From Streptomyces katrae (GTDB lineage: Bacteria > Actinomycetota > Actinomycetes > Streptomycetales > Streptomycetaceae): a stretch of DNA of 64,000 nucleotides. Positions 44,257 through 52,872 of this stretch are shown here, piece by piece (within the stretch, counting starts at the first letter, position 1; each line of letters begins with the position of its first letter). The notes under the pieces were generated by a model, which saw nothing but the letters and a program-made list of their open reading frames with translations, searched no databases and was not told where the DNA came from. A program made the position numbers and the translations under genes. Where the stretch lies: contig NZ_CP020042.1 of NCBI RefSeq assembly GCF_002028425.1, forward strand, positions 4,253,560-4,317,559, in the 5' to 3' direction.

Positions 44257-45672
44257 GTGGAACTCCGCGCGCTCACCCGTCTCGCCGCCCCCGCCCTCGC
44301 CGTCCTGATCGCCCTCTGCGCGGGGTGTACGGGGGCGACGGTGCAGGGGCGGCCCGGCGCGTCGGGGCTGCGGGATCCGTACTTCCCCCGGGCGGGCAAC
44401 GGCGGGTACCAGGTCGAGCACTACGCGCTGGACCTGGCGTACGACCCGGCCGACGGGGAGCTGCGCGGTACGGCGGTGGTCACGGCGCGGGCCGAGCAGG
44501 GGCTCAGTTCGTTCAACCTCGATTTCAGCGGGCTGAAGGTCGAGGCCGTGGACGTGCAGGGTGTGGCGGCGCGCTACAACCGAACCGGCAGCGAGTTGAC
44601 GGTGCGTCCGGCGAAGGACGTGCGCAAGGGCGAGGTGTTCCGGACGAAGGTGGAGTACGGCGGCCGGCCGAAGCCGCTGGTCGATCCGGACGGGTCCAAG
44701 GAGGGCTGGATCAGCACCGGGGGCGGTACCGCGGTCGGTGTGGGGGAGCCGGTGGGGTCGATGGGCTGGTTCCCCGGCAACCACCATCCCAGTGACAAGG
44801 CCGCGTACGACGTCACGGTGACGGTTCCGGCGGGGTACGAGGCGGTGTCGAACGGGGAGTTGCTTTCCCGGCGGGACGTGGGGGGCGGGCGGACCGCGTT
44901 CGCGTGGCGGAGTGCGGAGCCGATGGCGAGCTATCTGGCGACGGTCGCCGTGGGGAAGTTCAAGGTGACCACGGGGCGGACCGCTTCGGGGGTGTCCGTG
45001 TACCAGGCCGTGTCGCCGGGGGAGGAAGAGGCGTCCCGTGCGGTGCTGGCGCGGGTGCCGGAGATGGTGGAGTGGGGGAGTGCCACGTTCGGGCCGTATC
45101 CGTTCGGGACGGTGGGTTCGATCGTGATGCCCGCGCGGTCGCTGGGGTACGCGCTGGAGACGCAGACCAAGCCGGTCTACCCGGGTGCGCCCGACGAGGA
45201 GCTGGTGCTGCACGAGCTGGCGCACCAGTGGTTCGGGGATTCGGTGTCGCCGAGGTCCTGGAAGGACATGTGGCTGAACGAGGGGTTCGCCACGTACGCG
45301 GAGTGGTTGTGGGCGGAGTCCCACGGGGGTGTGAGCGCGCAGCGGCGGTTCGAGGCGTTCCTGGCCGGTGACACGTCCGTGGACGGCCATGCCGGTGTCG
45401 ACTGGGCGGCTTTCCCGCCGGCTTCGCCGCCCGGCGCCGAGCACATTTCCGATGATCCGGTCTATTACCGGGGTGCGATGGTGTTGCACCGGATCCGGCA
45501 GGAGGTGGGGGACGAGAAGTTCTTCGACCTGTTGCGGGGGTGGGCCGCCGATCACCGGTACGGGAACGCGAGCACGGCCGATTTCACCGCGTACGCGCAG
45601 CGGCGTACGGGGGCGGACTTGAAGAGGGTGTGGGACGTGTGGCTCTACGGGGACGCGCGGCCCAAGGCGTAG
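44257..45672 (+). CDS. M1-family metallopeptidase lipoprotein
   Basis: The 471-residue protein starts at GTG 44257 with a lipoprotein signal (lipobox LCAGC, lipid on Cys25). It has an M1 N-terminal beta domain (about 40-215). The catalytic domain has the zinc motif HELAHQWFG and the third ligand in NEGFATYAEWL, plus the downstream YYRGAMVLHRIRQEVGDEKFF segment. The exopeptidase GAMEN-type loop is replaced by a shorter stretch (SLGYALETQ). It is probably anchored outside the membrane and cuts peptides. It follows hbpS by 20 bases and may be co-transcribed. Confidence 0.9.
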   Translation: MELRALTRLAAPALAVLIALCAGCTGATVQGRPGASGLRDPYFPRAGNGGYQVEHYALDLAYDPADGELRGTAVVTARAEQGLSSFNLDFSGLKVEAVDVQGVAARYNRTGSELTVRPAKDVRKGEVFRTKVEYGGRPKPLVDPDGSKEGWISTGGGTAVGVGEPVGSMGWFPGNHHPSDKAAYDVTVTVPAGYEAVSNGELLSRRDVGGGRTAFAWRSAEPMASYLATVAVGKFKVTTGRTASGVSVYQAVSPGEEEASRAVLARVPEMVEWGSATFGPYPFGTVGSIVMPARSLGYALETQTKPVYPGAPDEELVLHELAHQWFGDSVSPRSWKDMWLNEGFATYAEWLWAESHGGVSAQRRFEAFLAGDTSVDGHAGVDWAAFPPASPPGAEHISDDPVYYRGAMVLHRIRQEVGDEKFFDLLRGWAADHRYGNASTADFTAYAQRRTGADLKRVWDVWLYGDARPKA

Positions 45673-45736
45673 CGGTGGCGTCGGCGGGCGCGGACCCTTC
45701 CCGGGGACGGTGGGGAAGGGGCCGCGCCGTGCCCGG

Positions 45737-46312
45737 TCAGACGTTGACGCCGAAGTCCTGGGCGATGCCGGTGAGGCCGGAGGCGTAGCCCTGGCCGACG
45801 GCGCGGAACTTCCACTCGGCGCCGTTGCGGTAGAGCTCGCCGAAGACCATGGCGGTCTCGGTGGCGGCGTCCTCGGAGAGGTCGTAGCGGGCGATCTCGG
45901 CGCCGCCGGCCTGGTTGACGACGCGGATGTACGCGTTGCGCACCTGGCCGAAGTTCTGGCTGCGGGAGTCGGCGTCGTAGATGGAGACCGGGAAGACGAT
46001 CTTGTCTACGCCGGCCGGCAGTCCGGCCAGGTTGACCTTGATGGACTCGTCGTCGCCGGAGCCCTCGCCGGTGCGGTTGTCACCGGTGTGGACGATGGTC
46101 TGGTCCGGGGTGGACTTGTTGTTGAAGAAGACGAAGTGGCCGTCGGAGACGACCTTGCCCGTGGCGTCGACCGCGATGGCCGAGGCGTCGAGGTCGAAGT
46201 CGACACCGGTCGTCGTACGGACGTCCCAGCCGAGGCCGACCGTGACGGCGCTGAGGCCGGGGGCCTCCTTCGAGAGCGAGATGTTGCCGCCCTTGGACAG
46301 GCTTACTGCCAT
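45737..46312 (-). CDS. TerD-family calcium-binding stress protein
   Basis: The 191-residue protein starts [20 protein letters not shown] and has the TerD calcium ligands in [19 protein letters not shown] and the acidic loop [10 protein letters not shown]. Ca2+-binding TerD proteins are abundant in Streptomyces and affect differentiation and stress resistance (the ter genes were first named for tellurite). A longer reading upstream (from 46384) lacks a site and conserved sequence. Confidence 0.93.
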   Translation of the reverse strand: MAVSLSKGGNISLSKEAPGLSAVTVGLGWDVRTTTGVDFDLDASAIAVDATGKVVSDGHFVFFNNKSTPDQTIVHTGDNRTGEGSGDDESIKVNLAGLPAGVDKIVFPVSIYDADSRSQNFGQVRNAYIRVVNQAGGAEIARYDLSEDAATETAMVFGELYRNGAEWKFRAVGQGYASGLTGIAQDFGVNV

Positions 46313-46485
46313 GTGACTGGTGTCCTTCCTCGTCATTCCGGGTGCTCGGTCCCGATGTGGGGTCAAGCTACCGCTGCCCTTCATAACGCGGGGAGGGGGC
46401 GTGGAGGTTCCAGGGGGTTCCGCGGGGGCGGCCGGGGCGGGAAATGAGGGTGACGGGGGCGGGGCGGGGGCGGATCATAGGGGGC

Positions 46486-46911
46486 ATGCCTGGTCCCTAT
46501 GTCATCCGCGGTGCGGTCGTGCTCCCCGAGGCGGAGCTCGCCTGGCGGTTCTCGCGTTCCTCCGGGCCGGGCGGACAGCACGTGAACACCTCGGACTCGC
46601 GGGTGGAGCTGCTGTTCGACGTGGCCGCGACGACGGCGCTGCCGCAGGTGTGGAAGGAGCGGGCGCTGGAGCGGCTCGCCGGGCGGCTGGTGGACGGGGT
46701 GCTGACGGTACGGGCGTCCGAGCACCGGTCGCAGTACCGCAACCGGGAGATGGCGCTGGTGCGGATGGCGGCGGTGCTGGCGGAGGCGACGGCGGCCCCG
46801 CCGAAGGTCCGGCGGCCGACGAGGATCCCGCGCGGGATCAACGAGCGGCGGCTGCGGGAGAAGAAGGCGCGCGGGGAGACGAAGCGGGGGCGCAGCGCGC
46901 GGGACTGGTAG
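46486..46911 (+). CDS. arfB: Alternative ribosome-rescue factor ArfB (peptidyl-tRNA hydrolase)
   Basis: The 141-residue protein contains the release-factor motif SSGPGGQHVNTSDSRVEL with GGQ at about residues 28-30. A basic tail (RRLREKKARGETKRGRSARD) can enter the empty mRNA channel. No codon-recognition domain is present. It frees stalled ribosomes without a stop codon. The start at ATG 46486 leaves the normal family length. It is divergent from terD. Confidence 0.9.
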   Translation: MPGPYVIRGAVVLPEAELAWRFSRSSGPGGQHVNTSDSRVELLFDVAATTALPQVWKERALERLAGRLVDGVLTVRASEHRSQYRNREMALVRMAAVLAEATAAPPKVRRPTRIPRGINERRLREKKARGETKRGRSARDW

Positions 46912-46950
46912 GTCCCGCGGCCCGTTCCGGCCGGGTGCCGTTCCGCCGGT

Positions 46951-47541
46951 CTACGGCAGCAGGTGGCGGTAGCGGCCGCGGAAGTAGGTGAGGGGCTGGG
47001 CGTCCGGTGACGGGAACGAGGCCGTCAGGACGTGGCCGATGACCAGCGTGTGGTCGCCCGCCGGGACCCGGGACCGCGTACGGCACTCCAGGGTGGCCAG
47101 GGCGCCCGAGAGCAGCGGGGCCCCCGAGGCGGCGCCGCGTTCGTAGGGGAGGTCGGCGAAGAGGAGCCGGTCGCTGATCCGGCCCTTCATCGAGAAGCGG
47201 CTCGCGACCTGGAGCTGGTTGTCCGCGAGCACGGACACCGCCCACAGGGGCTGCTCCGCCAGCAGGTCGTCCATCCGGGAGCCCTCGCGGACGCTGACCA
47301 GGACCAGTGGCGGGTCCAGGGACACCGACATGAAGGCGGTGGCGGTCATGCCGACGTCCTCGCCGCGCGGCCCGTCGGCGGTCAGGGGCGGTTCGTGGGC
47401 GGTGATCAGGCACACGCCCGCTGCCAGCCGGGACATGGCGGCGCGGAACTCGTCGTTGCTCACCCCCTCAGGATGGGGGGAGAGGGGCGCGGCGGGGGAG
47501 TAGGGCTGGATTGCGGGGGTCGTCTTCGGCACGTACCGCAC
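46951..47541 (-). CDS. Flavin reductase family protein
   Basis: The 196-residue protein has the flavin reductase fold: FRAAMSRLAAGVCLITA, MTATAFMSVSLDPPLVLVSV for FMN binding, and the C-terminal PLTYFRGRYRHL. Such enzymes supply reduced FMN/FAD to monooxygenases. No monooxygenase gene is adjacent, so the partner is unknown. The first 25 residues are Pro/Thr-rich and the start could lie slightly inside. Confidence 0.88.
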   Translation of the reverse strand: MRYVPKTTPAIQPYSPAAPLSPHPEGVSNDEFRAAMSRLAAGVCLITAHEPPLTADGPRGEDVGMTATAFMSVSLDPPLVLVSVREGSRMDDLLAEQPLWAVSVLADNQLQVASRFSMKGRISDRLLFADLPYERGAASGAPLLSGALATLECRTRSRVPAGDHTLVIGHVLTASFPSPDAQPLTYFRGRYRHLLP

Positions 47542-47722
47542 GCTAGTGCGGCCCCCGTGCGCCGCACATCGGACGCTGGTCCGAGCCGTGTCCCCGCCGT
47601 AGGGCCTAGGCCGGGCGTATCGTTTGCGCGTGGGAAGGCGGGGGAAGGTCTCTCGTCCTCAACGTGCCTACGCCACCGCACTATTCATCTCATGTGACTT
47701 GAGTCACAGAGGGCAAGATTTG

Positions 47723-47737
47723 TTGACCCTGTGTACC
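47723..47737 (+). promoter_or_regulatory. BldD-type box upstream of cdgB
   Basis: TTGACCCTGTGTACC matches the BldD consensus NTNACNCWGNGTNAN at all fixed positions but one. It is 97 bp upstream of the cdgB start. BldD is known to repress cdgB in S. coelicolor. A nearby GTGACTTGAGTCAC palindrome (47695-47708) is a second possible site. Confidence 0.6.
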
Positions 47738-47834
47738 TGCCGCACAGCTCACTGTGATTCAGTGGACGGGACACCGCAACGAAACGCCGATGACAAACCT
47801 GGAGTTGCTGTCGAGGTCTCGGGGAGAGCGAGCA

Positions 47835-49550
47835 ATGGAGACCGAGTCGGAGCCGTACGTCCGTCTTGCGACCCTGCGGCAGCTGCACCAGGCGGTGGCC
47901 GAGCTCAACACGGCCCGGAGCCTGGCGGACACTCTGCAGACCGTCGTGGACGGCATCGTGCGCGGCCTCGGCTACGAGCTCGCCTGCGTCAACCTCGTAC
48001 GCCCCGACGGCGATCTGGTCGTCGCCGCCTTCGCCGGTGACCCCGCCGCCGAAGCCCTGATCACCGGCCGCGTCGGCTCCCGCGCCGCCTGGGAGCGCCG
48101 CCTGACCATGGGCGAGGCCTGGGACGGCCTGCGCTTCATCCCGCACACCGAGGGCTGGGTCCTGCTGGAGGACGACGTACCCCAGTGGCACACGGACGGA
48201 CCCGATCCGCGCTTCGAGGACGAGTGGCACCCCGAGGACCGGCTCTACGCCCCCATGTATGCGACGGGCGGGGAACTCCTCGGTGTCATTTCGGTGGACA
48301 GGCCGCGCAACGGCCGCCGCCCCGGCGCCTGGGGCCGCGAGGCGCTCCAGATGTACGCCTTCCAGGCGGCCATTGCGATCAGCAACGCGCGCCTGCGCGC
48401 GAACATGCAGCGGGCCCTGGTCCGGCTGGAGCGCGAACAGCAGGCGCTGCGGGCCAGCGAAGAGTCGTTCCGGCAGGCCTTCGAGTACGCCCCGAGCGGC
48501 ATGGCCATCGCCGAGATGGGCGGCGACCAGCACGGCCGGCTGCTGCGCACCAACGACGCCCTGTGCCGGCTGCTCGGGCGGCCCGCCTCCGTGCTGCGGC
48601 GCTACTCCTTCTCCGACCTCGTCCACCCCGAGGACATCGGGACCCTGCTGCGCACCTCGGCCGAGGGCGGCCGGGCCGAGCTGCGGCTGGGGCGGCGCGA
48701 CGGCACGTACGTGTGGGTGAGCCTGCGCAACTCCGTCGTCGCCGACGCCGCCGACGGGCCCAGGTTCCTCCTGACGCACGTCGAGGACATCGAGGAGCGC
48801 AAACGGCACGAGCTCCAGCTCGCGCACCGCGCCAGCCACGACTCCCTCACCGGCCTGCCCAACAGCGCCGAGCTGCGCGCCCGCCTCGGCGCCCGGCTGT
48901 GCCGGCGGCCCCAGTCGGTGCGGGCCGGCGCCGTGGAAGCGCTCGATGCGGCCTTCGAGGGCCGGCCGGAGGGCGTCGGCACCGGCGAGCACGGCTACGG
49001 CGGCTTCGCCGCGCCCGCCGCGGGACCGGGACCGGGCGCGGAGGGCTTCGACTTCCCCGGCGACTTCCCCGGCGGCTTCCCCGGGCAGCCCGAGGGCCCG
49101 TACGACCACCACGTGCACACCGTGGCGCCCGCCTCGGAAACCGACGACGGCACCAAGGGGCTCGCGGTGCTCTTCTGCGACCTCGACGGCTTCAAGTCGA
49201 TCAACGACCGCTTCGGACACCACACGGGCGACGCCGTCCTGATCGAGGTGGCCCGCCGGCTGACCACGGGAGTCCGGGACGGGGACACGGTCGCCCGCCT
49301 CGGCGGGGACGAGTTCGTCGTCCTCGCCGACGGCCTCGGCGCGGCCGACGCGGCCGATCTCGCCGTACGGCTGCGCAACGCGATCATCCCGCCGATCCGG
49401 GTGGACGGGCGGGCCGTGCGCGTCGGGGCGAGTTTCGGCATCGGCTGGGCCAGCTGCGGGATGTCGGCGGACGAGGTGCTGCGCTCCGCCGACCAGCGGA
49501 TGTACATCGAGAAGAGGTCCCGCTCCAAGGCCCACCGCCGGGCCGGGTGA
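47835..49550 (+). CDS. cdgB: Diguanylate cyclase CdgB (GAF-PAS-GGDEF)
   Basis: The 571-residue protein has a GAF domain (about 12-190), a PAS domain (about 205-325) and a GGDEF domain (about 330-560). The GGDEF sequence is at 490-494 and an RxxD inhibitory I-site at 481-484, so it should be active and product-inhibited. A Gly/Pro-rich insertion of about 85 residues (about 356-440) splits the start of the GGDEF domain. It makes c-di-GMP, which keeps BldD in its DNA-binding form. I chose METESEP at 47835 because GAGAGCGAG lies just upstream and homologues start there. A BldD-type box lies upstream. Confidence 0.9.
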   Translation: METESEPYVRLATLRQLHQAVAELNTARSLADTLQTVVDGIVRGLGYELACVNLVRPDGDLVVAAFAGDPAAEALITGRVGSRAAWERRLTMGEAWDGLRFIPHTEGWVLLEDDVPQWHTDGPDPRFEDEWHPEDRLYAPMYATGGELLGVISVDRPRNGRRPGAWGREALQMYAFQAAIAISNARLRANMQRALVRLEREQQALRASEESFRQAFEYAPSGMAIAEMGGDQHGRLLRTNDALCRLLGRPASVLRRYSFSDLVHPEDIGTLLRTSAEGGRAELRLGRRDGTYVWVSLRNSVVADAADGPRFLLTHVEDIEERKRHELQLAHRASHDSLTGLPNSAELRARLGARLCRRPQSVRAGAVEALDAAFEGRPEGVGTGEHGYGGFAAPAAGPGPGAEGFDFPGDFPGGFPGQPEGPYDHHVHTVAPASETDDGTKGLAVLFCDLDGFKSINDRFGHHTGDAVLIEVARRLTTGVRDGDTVARLGGDEFVVLADGLGAADAADLAVRLRNAIIPPIRVDGRAVRVGASFGIGWASCGMSADEVLRSADQRMYIEKRSRSKAHRRAG

Positions 49551-49618
49551 TCGGATCGGCCACCCGTGGGCGCACGTGTTCGGGGTAGGCTCCCGTGGGT
49601 CGAAAGGAGTGACCTGCG

Positions 49619-50635
49619 ATGACGACGCCCGCGAACAACGGCCCGCACGGTGGGGCGAACCAGCCCGAGGACGACGACCCGTTCGGCTACCTCTACGCGG
49701 ACGGCCAGGCCGCCGGAGCCACCCCGCCCGGTCAGGGCGGCGGATACGGCTACCCCGGTCCCGCGGTCGGAGGGCAGCCCGGCGTGCAGCCCGGGGTCCC
49801 CCGCACCTCGTACAACCAGGTGCGCACGGTCGGCGAGCGGACCTACGGCGGCCAGCGCGGCGCCGTCCCCCAGCAGCAGCCCCCGCAGGCCTACCAGGCC
49901 CAGTACCAGGCCCCCGAGGCCCTTCAGGCCGGCGGCTACGGGGTCCCGCAGCAGCCGGCCCCGCAGACCCGCCAGACGGCCCCGGCCGGCGGCCGCGGCC
50001 GCGGGGGCGGCGGCTCCAGCCGCAAGGGCGTGCTGATCGCGGCGGTCGCCGTGGTGGCGGCGGTGGCGATCGGCATCGGCGCGGCCCTGGTCTTCGGCAA
50101 CAAGGACGACGACAAGAACAAGAACCAGGCCTCCTCCCAGTCCCCGGGACCGGCCCAGCCGAAGGGCAACCAGCCCTCGGACGACACGAGCGCCTCACCG
50201 CAGCCGTCGAAGACCCCGCTCCCCAAGGGCGAGGCCGCCGGCGCCGGCATGGCCCTCACCGGTGGCGCGACCCTGCAGAACACGGTGCAGGGCGCCAAGA
50301 GCTCCGGCGGTCAGTACGTCGGCAACTTCAACCAGGTCGGGGCCGCGCTGACCTGGACGCTGGACGTGCCCACGGCGGGCCAGTACAAGCTGAAGATCAG
50401 CTACGCGGTGCCGGGCAAGCCCGCGAGCACGACGCTGACCGTCAACGGCGAGCAGCAGACCCGCCCGATAAACATGAACAACTTCTCCAACGCCAAGCCG
50501 GGCGAGTGGGACAAGTGGACCTATACCCACTCCAACGTGGACATGAAGAAAGGCACGAACACCGTCAAGATCTCCTGCGAGACGGGCAACCAGTGCGACA
50601 TCATCATCGATCAGCTCTGGCTGGAGCCGCTGTAA
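49619..50635 (+). CDS. Membrane-anchored carbohydrate-binding module protein (CBM35/CBM6-like)
   Basis: The 338-residue protein has a Gly/Pro/Gln-rich N-terminal part (about 1-135), one membrane helix (about 137-159) and a Ser/Pro linker. A C-terminal beta-sandwich follows (about 205-338) with TWTLDVPTAGQYKLKISYAV, PASTTLTVNGEQ and IIIDQLWLEPL, typical of CBM35/CBM6 sugar-binding modules. It has no catalytic domain. It is likely exposed on the cell surface, binding glycans. It follows cdgB by 68 bases and may share its transcript. Confidence 0.82.
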   Translation: MTTPANNGPHGGANQPEDDDPFGYLYADGQAAGATPPGQGGGYGYPGPAVGGQPGVQPGVPRTSYNQVRTVGERTYGGQRGAVPQQQPPQAYQAQYQAPEALQAGGYGVPQQPAPQTRQTAPAGGRGRGGGGSSRKGVLIAAVAVVAAVAIGIGAALVFGNKDDDKNKNQASSQSPGPAQPKGNQPSDDTSASPQPSKTPLPKGEAAGAGMALTGGATLQNTVQGAKSSGGQYVGNFNQVGAALTWTLDVPTAGQYKLKISYAVPGKPASTTLTVNGEQQTRPINMNNFSNAKPGEWDKWTYTHSNVDMKKGTNTVKISCETGNQCDIIIDQLWLEPL

Positions 50636-50689
50636 CCGCCGGCTCGCAGCACGGCTCCCGGCCCGGCTTCCGGCGCGGCTCGGCCCGGC

Positions 50690-51616
50690 TCAGCCCGGCT
50701 GGCAGGGCGTGACCTTCACCGACCCCCGTACCTCCGCGTAGGTGCGGGGGTCGAACTCTCCCGCCGTCGGGGCGTGGACGGTCGCCGTCGCCAGCGCCAC
50801 CGCGCGGGTCAGCCGGTCCGGCCAGGGCAGGTCCTCCGTCAGGGCCGACAGCAGGCCCGCCACCGCCGAGTCGCCCGCTCCCGTCGGGTTGCCGCGCAGG
50901 GTGCGGGGCGGGGTGGCCTGCCAGGTGCCCTCGGGGGTGGCGGCCAGCAGGCCCTCGGGGCCCAGGGAGGTGACCACCGCGTGGGCGCCCCGGCGGCGGG
51001 CGTCGCGGGTGGCGGGGAGCGGGTCGCGCGAGCCCGTCAGCTCGGCGAGTTCCGCCGCGTTCGGCTTGATGATCTCCGGCCGGGCCGCGACCCCGCGGCG
51101 CAGGGCCTCGCCGCTGGTGTCGAGGAGCACGGGGGCGCCGGCCGCGCGGGCCGCCCGTACCAGGACCGCGTAGGCGCCGACCGGCACGCCCGGCGGCAGG
51201 CTGCCGCACAGGGCCACCGCGCGGGCCCCGGCGGCGAGTTCGGTGTAGCGGGCGAGGAAGGCCGACCACTCGGCGGCCGAGATCTGCGGGCCCGGCTCGT
51301 TGAACTGGGTGGTGTCGCCCGTGCTTTCGTCGACGACCGCCAGGGTGCGGCGGGTGGGGCCGGCGCAGGGGACCAGGGCGTCCACCACGCCGGCGGATCC
51401 GGCGAGGAGGTCCCGTACGACCGCGCCCGCCGGGCCGCCCGCGAAGCCCGTCGCCGTCACCTCGTGGCCGAGCGCGGCGAGCACCCGGGCCACGTTCAGG
51501 CCCTTGCCGCCCGCGCGTTCGGTGACGGCGGTGACGCGGTGGGAGGTGTGCGGCAGCAGTCGCGGCACCCGGTGGGTGACGTCGAGCGCGGTGTTGAGCG
51601 TCACGGTGAGGATCAT
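50690..51616 (-). CDS. PfkB-type sugar kinase (1-phosphofructokinase/tagatose-6-phosphate kinase family)
   Basis: The 308-residue protein has the PfkB N-terminal pattern (VTLNTALDVTHRVP, RAGGKGLNVARVLAALG) and the ATP/anion-hole motif NPTGAGDSAVAGLLSAL. It phosphorylates a hexose phosphate; the fructose-1-phosphate kinase branch is most likely. It follows nagA in the same direction, 104 bp away, so it may belong to the nagKA operon and act on GlcNAc-derived sugars. Confidence 0.85.
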   Translation of the reverse strand: MILTVTLNTALDVTHRVPRLLPHTSHRVTAVTERAGGKGLNVARVLAALGHEVTATGFAGGPAGAVVRDLLAGSAGVVDALVPCAGPTRRTLAVVDESTGDTTQFNEPGPQISAAEWSAFLARYTELAAGARAVALCGSLPPGVPVGAYAVLVRAARAAGAPVLLDTSGEALRRGVAARPEIIKPNAAELAELTGSRDPLPATRDARRRGAHAVVTSLGPEGLLAATPEGTWQATPPRTLRGNPTGAGDSAVAGLLSALTEDLPWPDRLTRAVALATATVHAPTAGEFDPRTYAEVRGSVKVTPCQPG

Positions 51617-51720
51617 GGCCAGCCCCGGTCTTGGTGTGTGCCGGGATCATGCCAAATGGAGGGCGGCCAGCCCAGTCCTCCGGGCCGGACGCCCCGCTTT
51701 GCCCTGGCCGAAAGGCCGGT

Positions 51721-52872
51721 TCAGCCCAGCGGGCTGACGATCCATTCGCCCCTCCGCATGACGCCCTTGACGTCGAACTGCGCATTCAGGACCACCAGGT
51801 CGGCGTACTTGCCGGGCTCCAGCGAGCCCACCTCGCCGTAGAGGCCCAGCAGCTTCGCCGGGTTGGCGGAGATGGCCTGCACCACGGACTCGACGGGCAG
51901 CCGGTCGACCGTCACCGACCGCTTGAAGGCGGTGTCGAGGGTGAGGGTCGAGCCCGCGATGGAGCCGCCCTCCACGAGCCGGGCGACGCCCTCGCGGACC
52001 TCCACCTCCAGCGGGCCCAGGTGGTAGGTGCCGTCCCCGAACCCGGCCGCGTCCATCGCGTCGGTGATCAGGGCCACGCGGTCGGCGCCCGCGTGGTGGA
52101 AGGCCAGCTCCAGCATCGCCGGGTGCAGGTGGGTGCCGTCGTTGATCAGCTCGACGGTGACCCGCTCGTCCTCCAGCAGCGCCGCGATCGGACCCGGGGC
52201 GCGGTGTTCCAGGCCGGGCATCGCGTTGTACAGGTGGGTGGCGACGGTCGCGCCCGCCTCGATGGCCTGGACGGTCTGGTCGTAGGTGGAGTCCGTGTGG
52301 CCGATCGCCGCGATCACGCCGTGCTCGGCGAGCAGGCGCACGGAGTCCAGGCCGCCCGGCAGCTCCGTGGCGAGGGTGACCATGCGTGCGGCGCCGTGCG
52401 CGGCGTCGATCAGCTTGCGGACCTCCGCCGGGTCGGGGTCGCGCAGCAGGTCCTCCTTGTGCGCGCCCTTGCGGCACGGGTTGATGAACGGGCCCTCGAA
52501 GTGGACGCCCGCGATCTCGCCCTGCTGGGTCAGCTCGGCGAGCAGCGCCGCCCGGCGGGCCAGCTCGTCGAGGTCGCCGGTGACGGTGGAGGCGACGAGG
52601 GTGGTGGTGCCGTGCTCGCGGTGGGTCCGCACGCCGGTGAGGACCTCCTCGGCGGTGCCGGAGGTGAAGGAGGCGCCGCCGCCGCCGTGGTTGTGCATGT
52701 CCACGAAGCCGGGGACGATCCAGTGCCCCGGGAGGTCCACGAGTGCGGCGTCCTCGTGGGCGCTGCCCGCGATCCGGGCGCCCTCGACGATGACGCGGCC
52801 GCCCGCCACGATCCCGGTGGGCAGCACCACCCTGGCGCCGGAGAGAACGGTGCTCTGTGCGCGTCCGGACAT
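51721..52872 (-). CDS. nagA: N-acetylglucosamine-6-phosphate deacetylase
   Basis: The 383-residue amidohydrolase has the metal motif VDMHNHGGGGASF, the acidic ligand in GVHFEGPFINPCRKGAH, AAIGHTDSTYDQ with a second His, and the catalytic Asp in LITDAMDAAGF. It makes glucosamine-6-phosphate, the effector that releases DasR in S. coelicolor. Its ATG overlaps the nagK stop by one base (TGATG). Confidence 0.95.
   Translation of the reverse strand: MSGRAQSTVLSGARVVLPTGIVAGGRVIVEGARIAGSAHEDAALVDLPGHWIVPGFVDMHNHGGGGASFTSGTAEEVLTGVRTHREHGTTTLVASTVTGDLDELARRAALLAELTQQGEIAGVHFEGPFINPCRKGAHKEDLLRDPDPAEVRKLIDAAHGAARMVTLATELPGGLDSVRLLAEHGVIAAIGHTDSTYDQTVQAIEAGATVATHLYNAMPGLEHRAPGPIAALLEDERVTVELINDGTHLHPAMLELAFHHAGADRVALITDAMDAAGFGDGTYHLGPLEVEVREGVARLVEGGSIAGSTLTLDTAFKRSVTVDRLPVESVVQAISANPAKLLGLYGEVGSLEPGKYADLVVLNAQFDVKGVMRRGEWIVSPLG

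Noticed and set aside
47685..50198. An 837-codon open frame on the minus strand
   Set aside because: It is antisense to cdgB and the carbohydrate-binding gene, a typical high-GC shadow.
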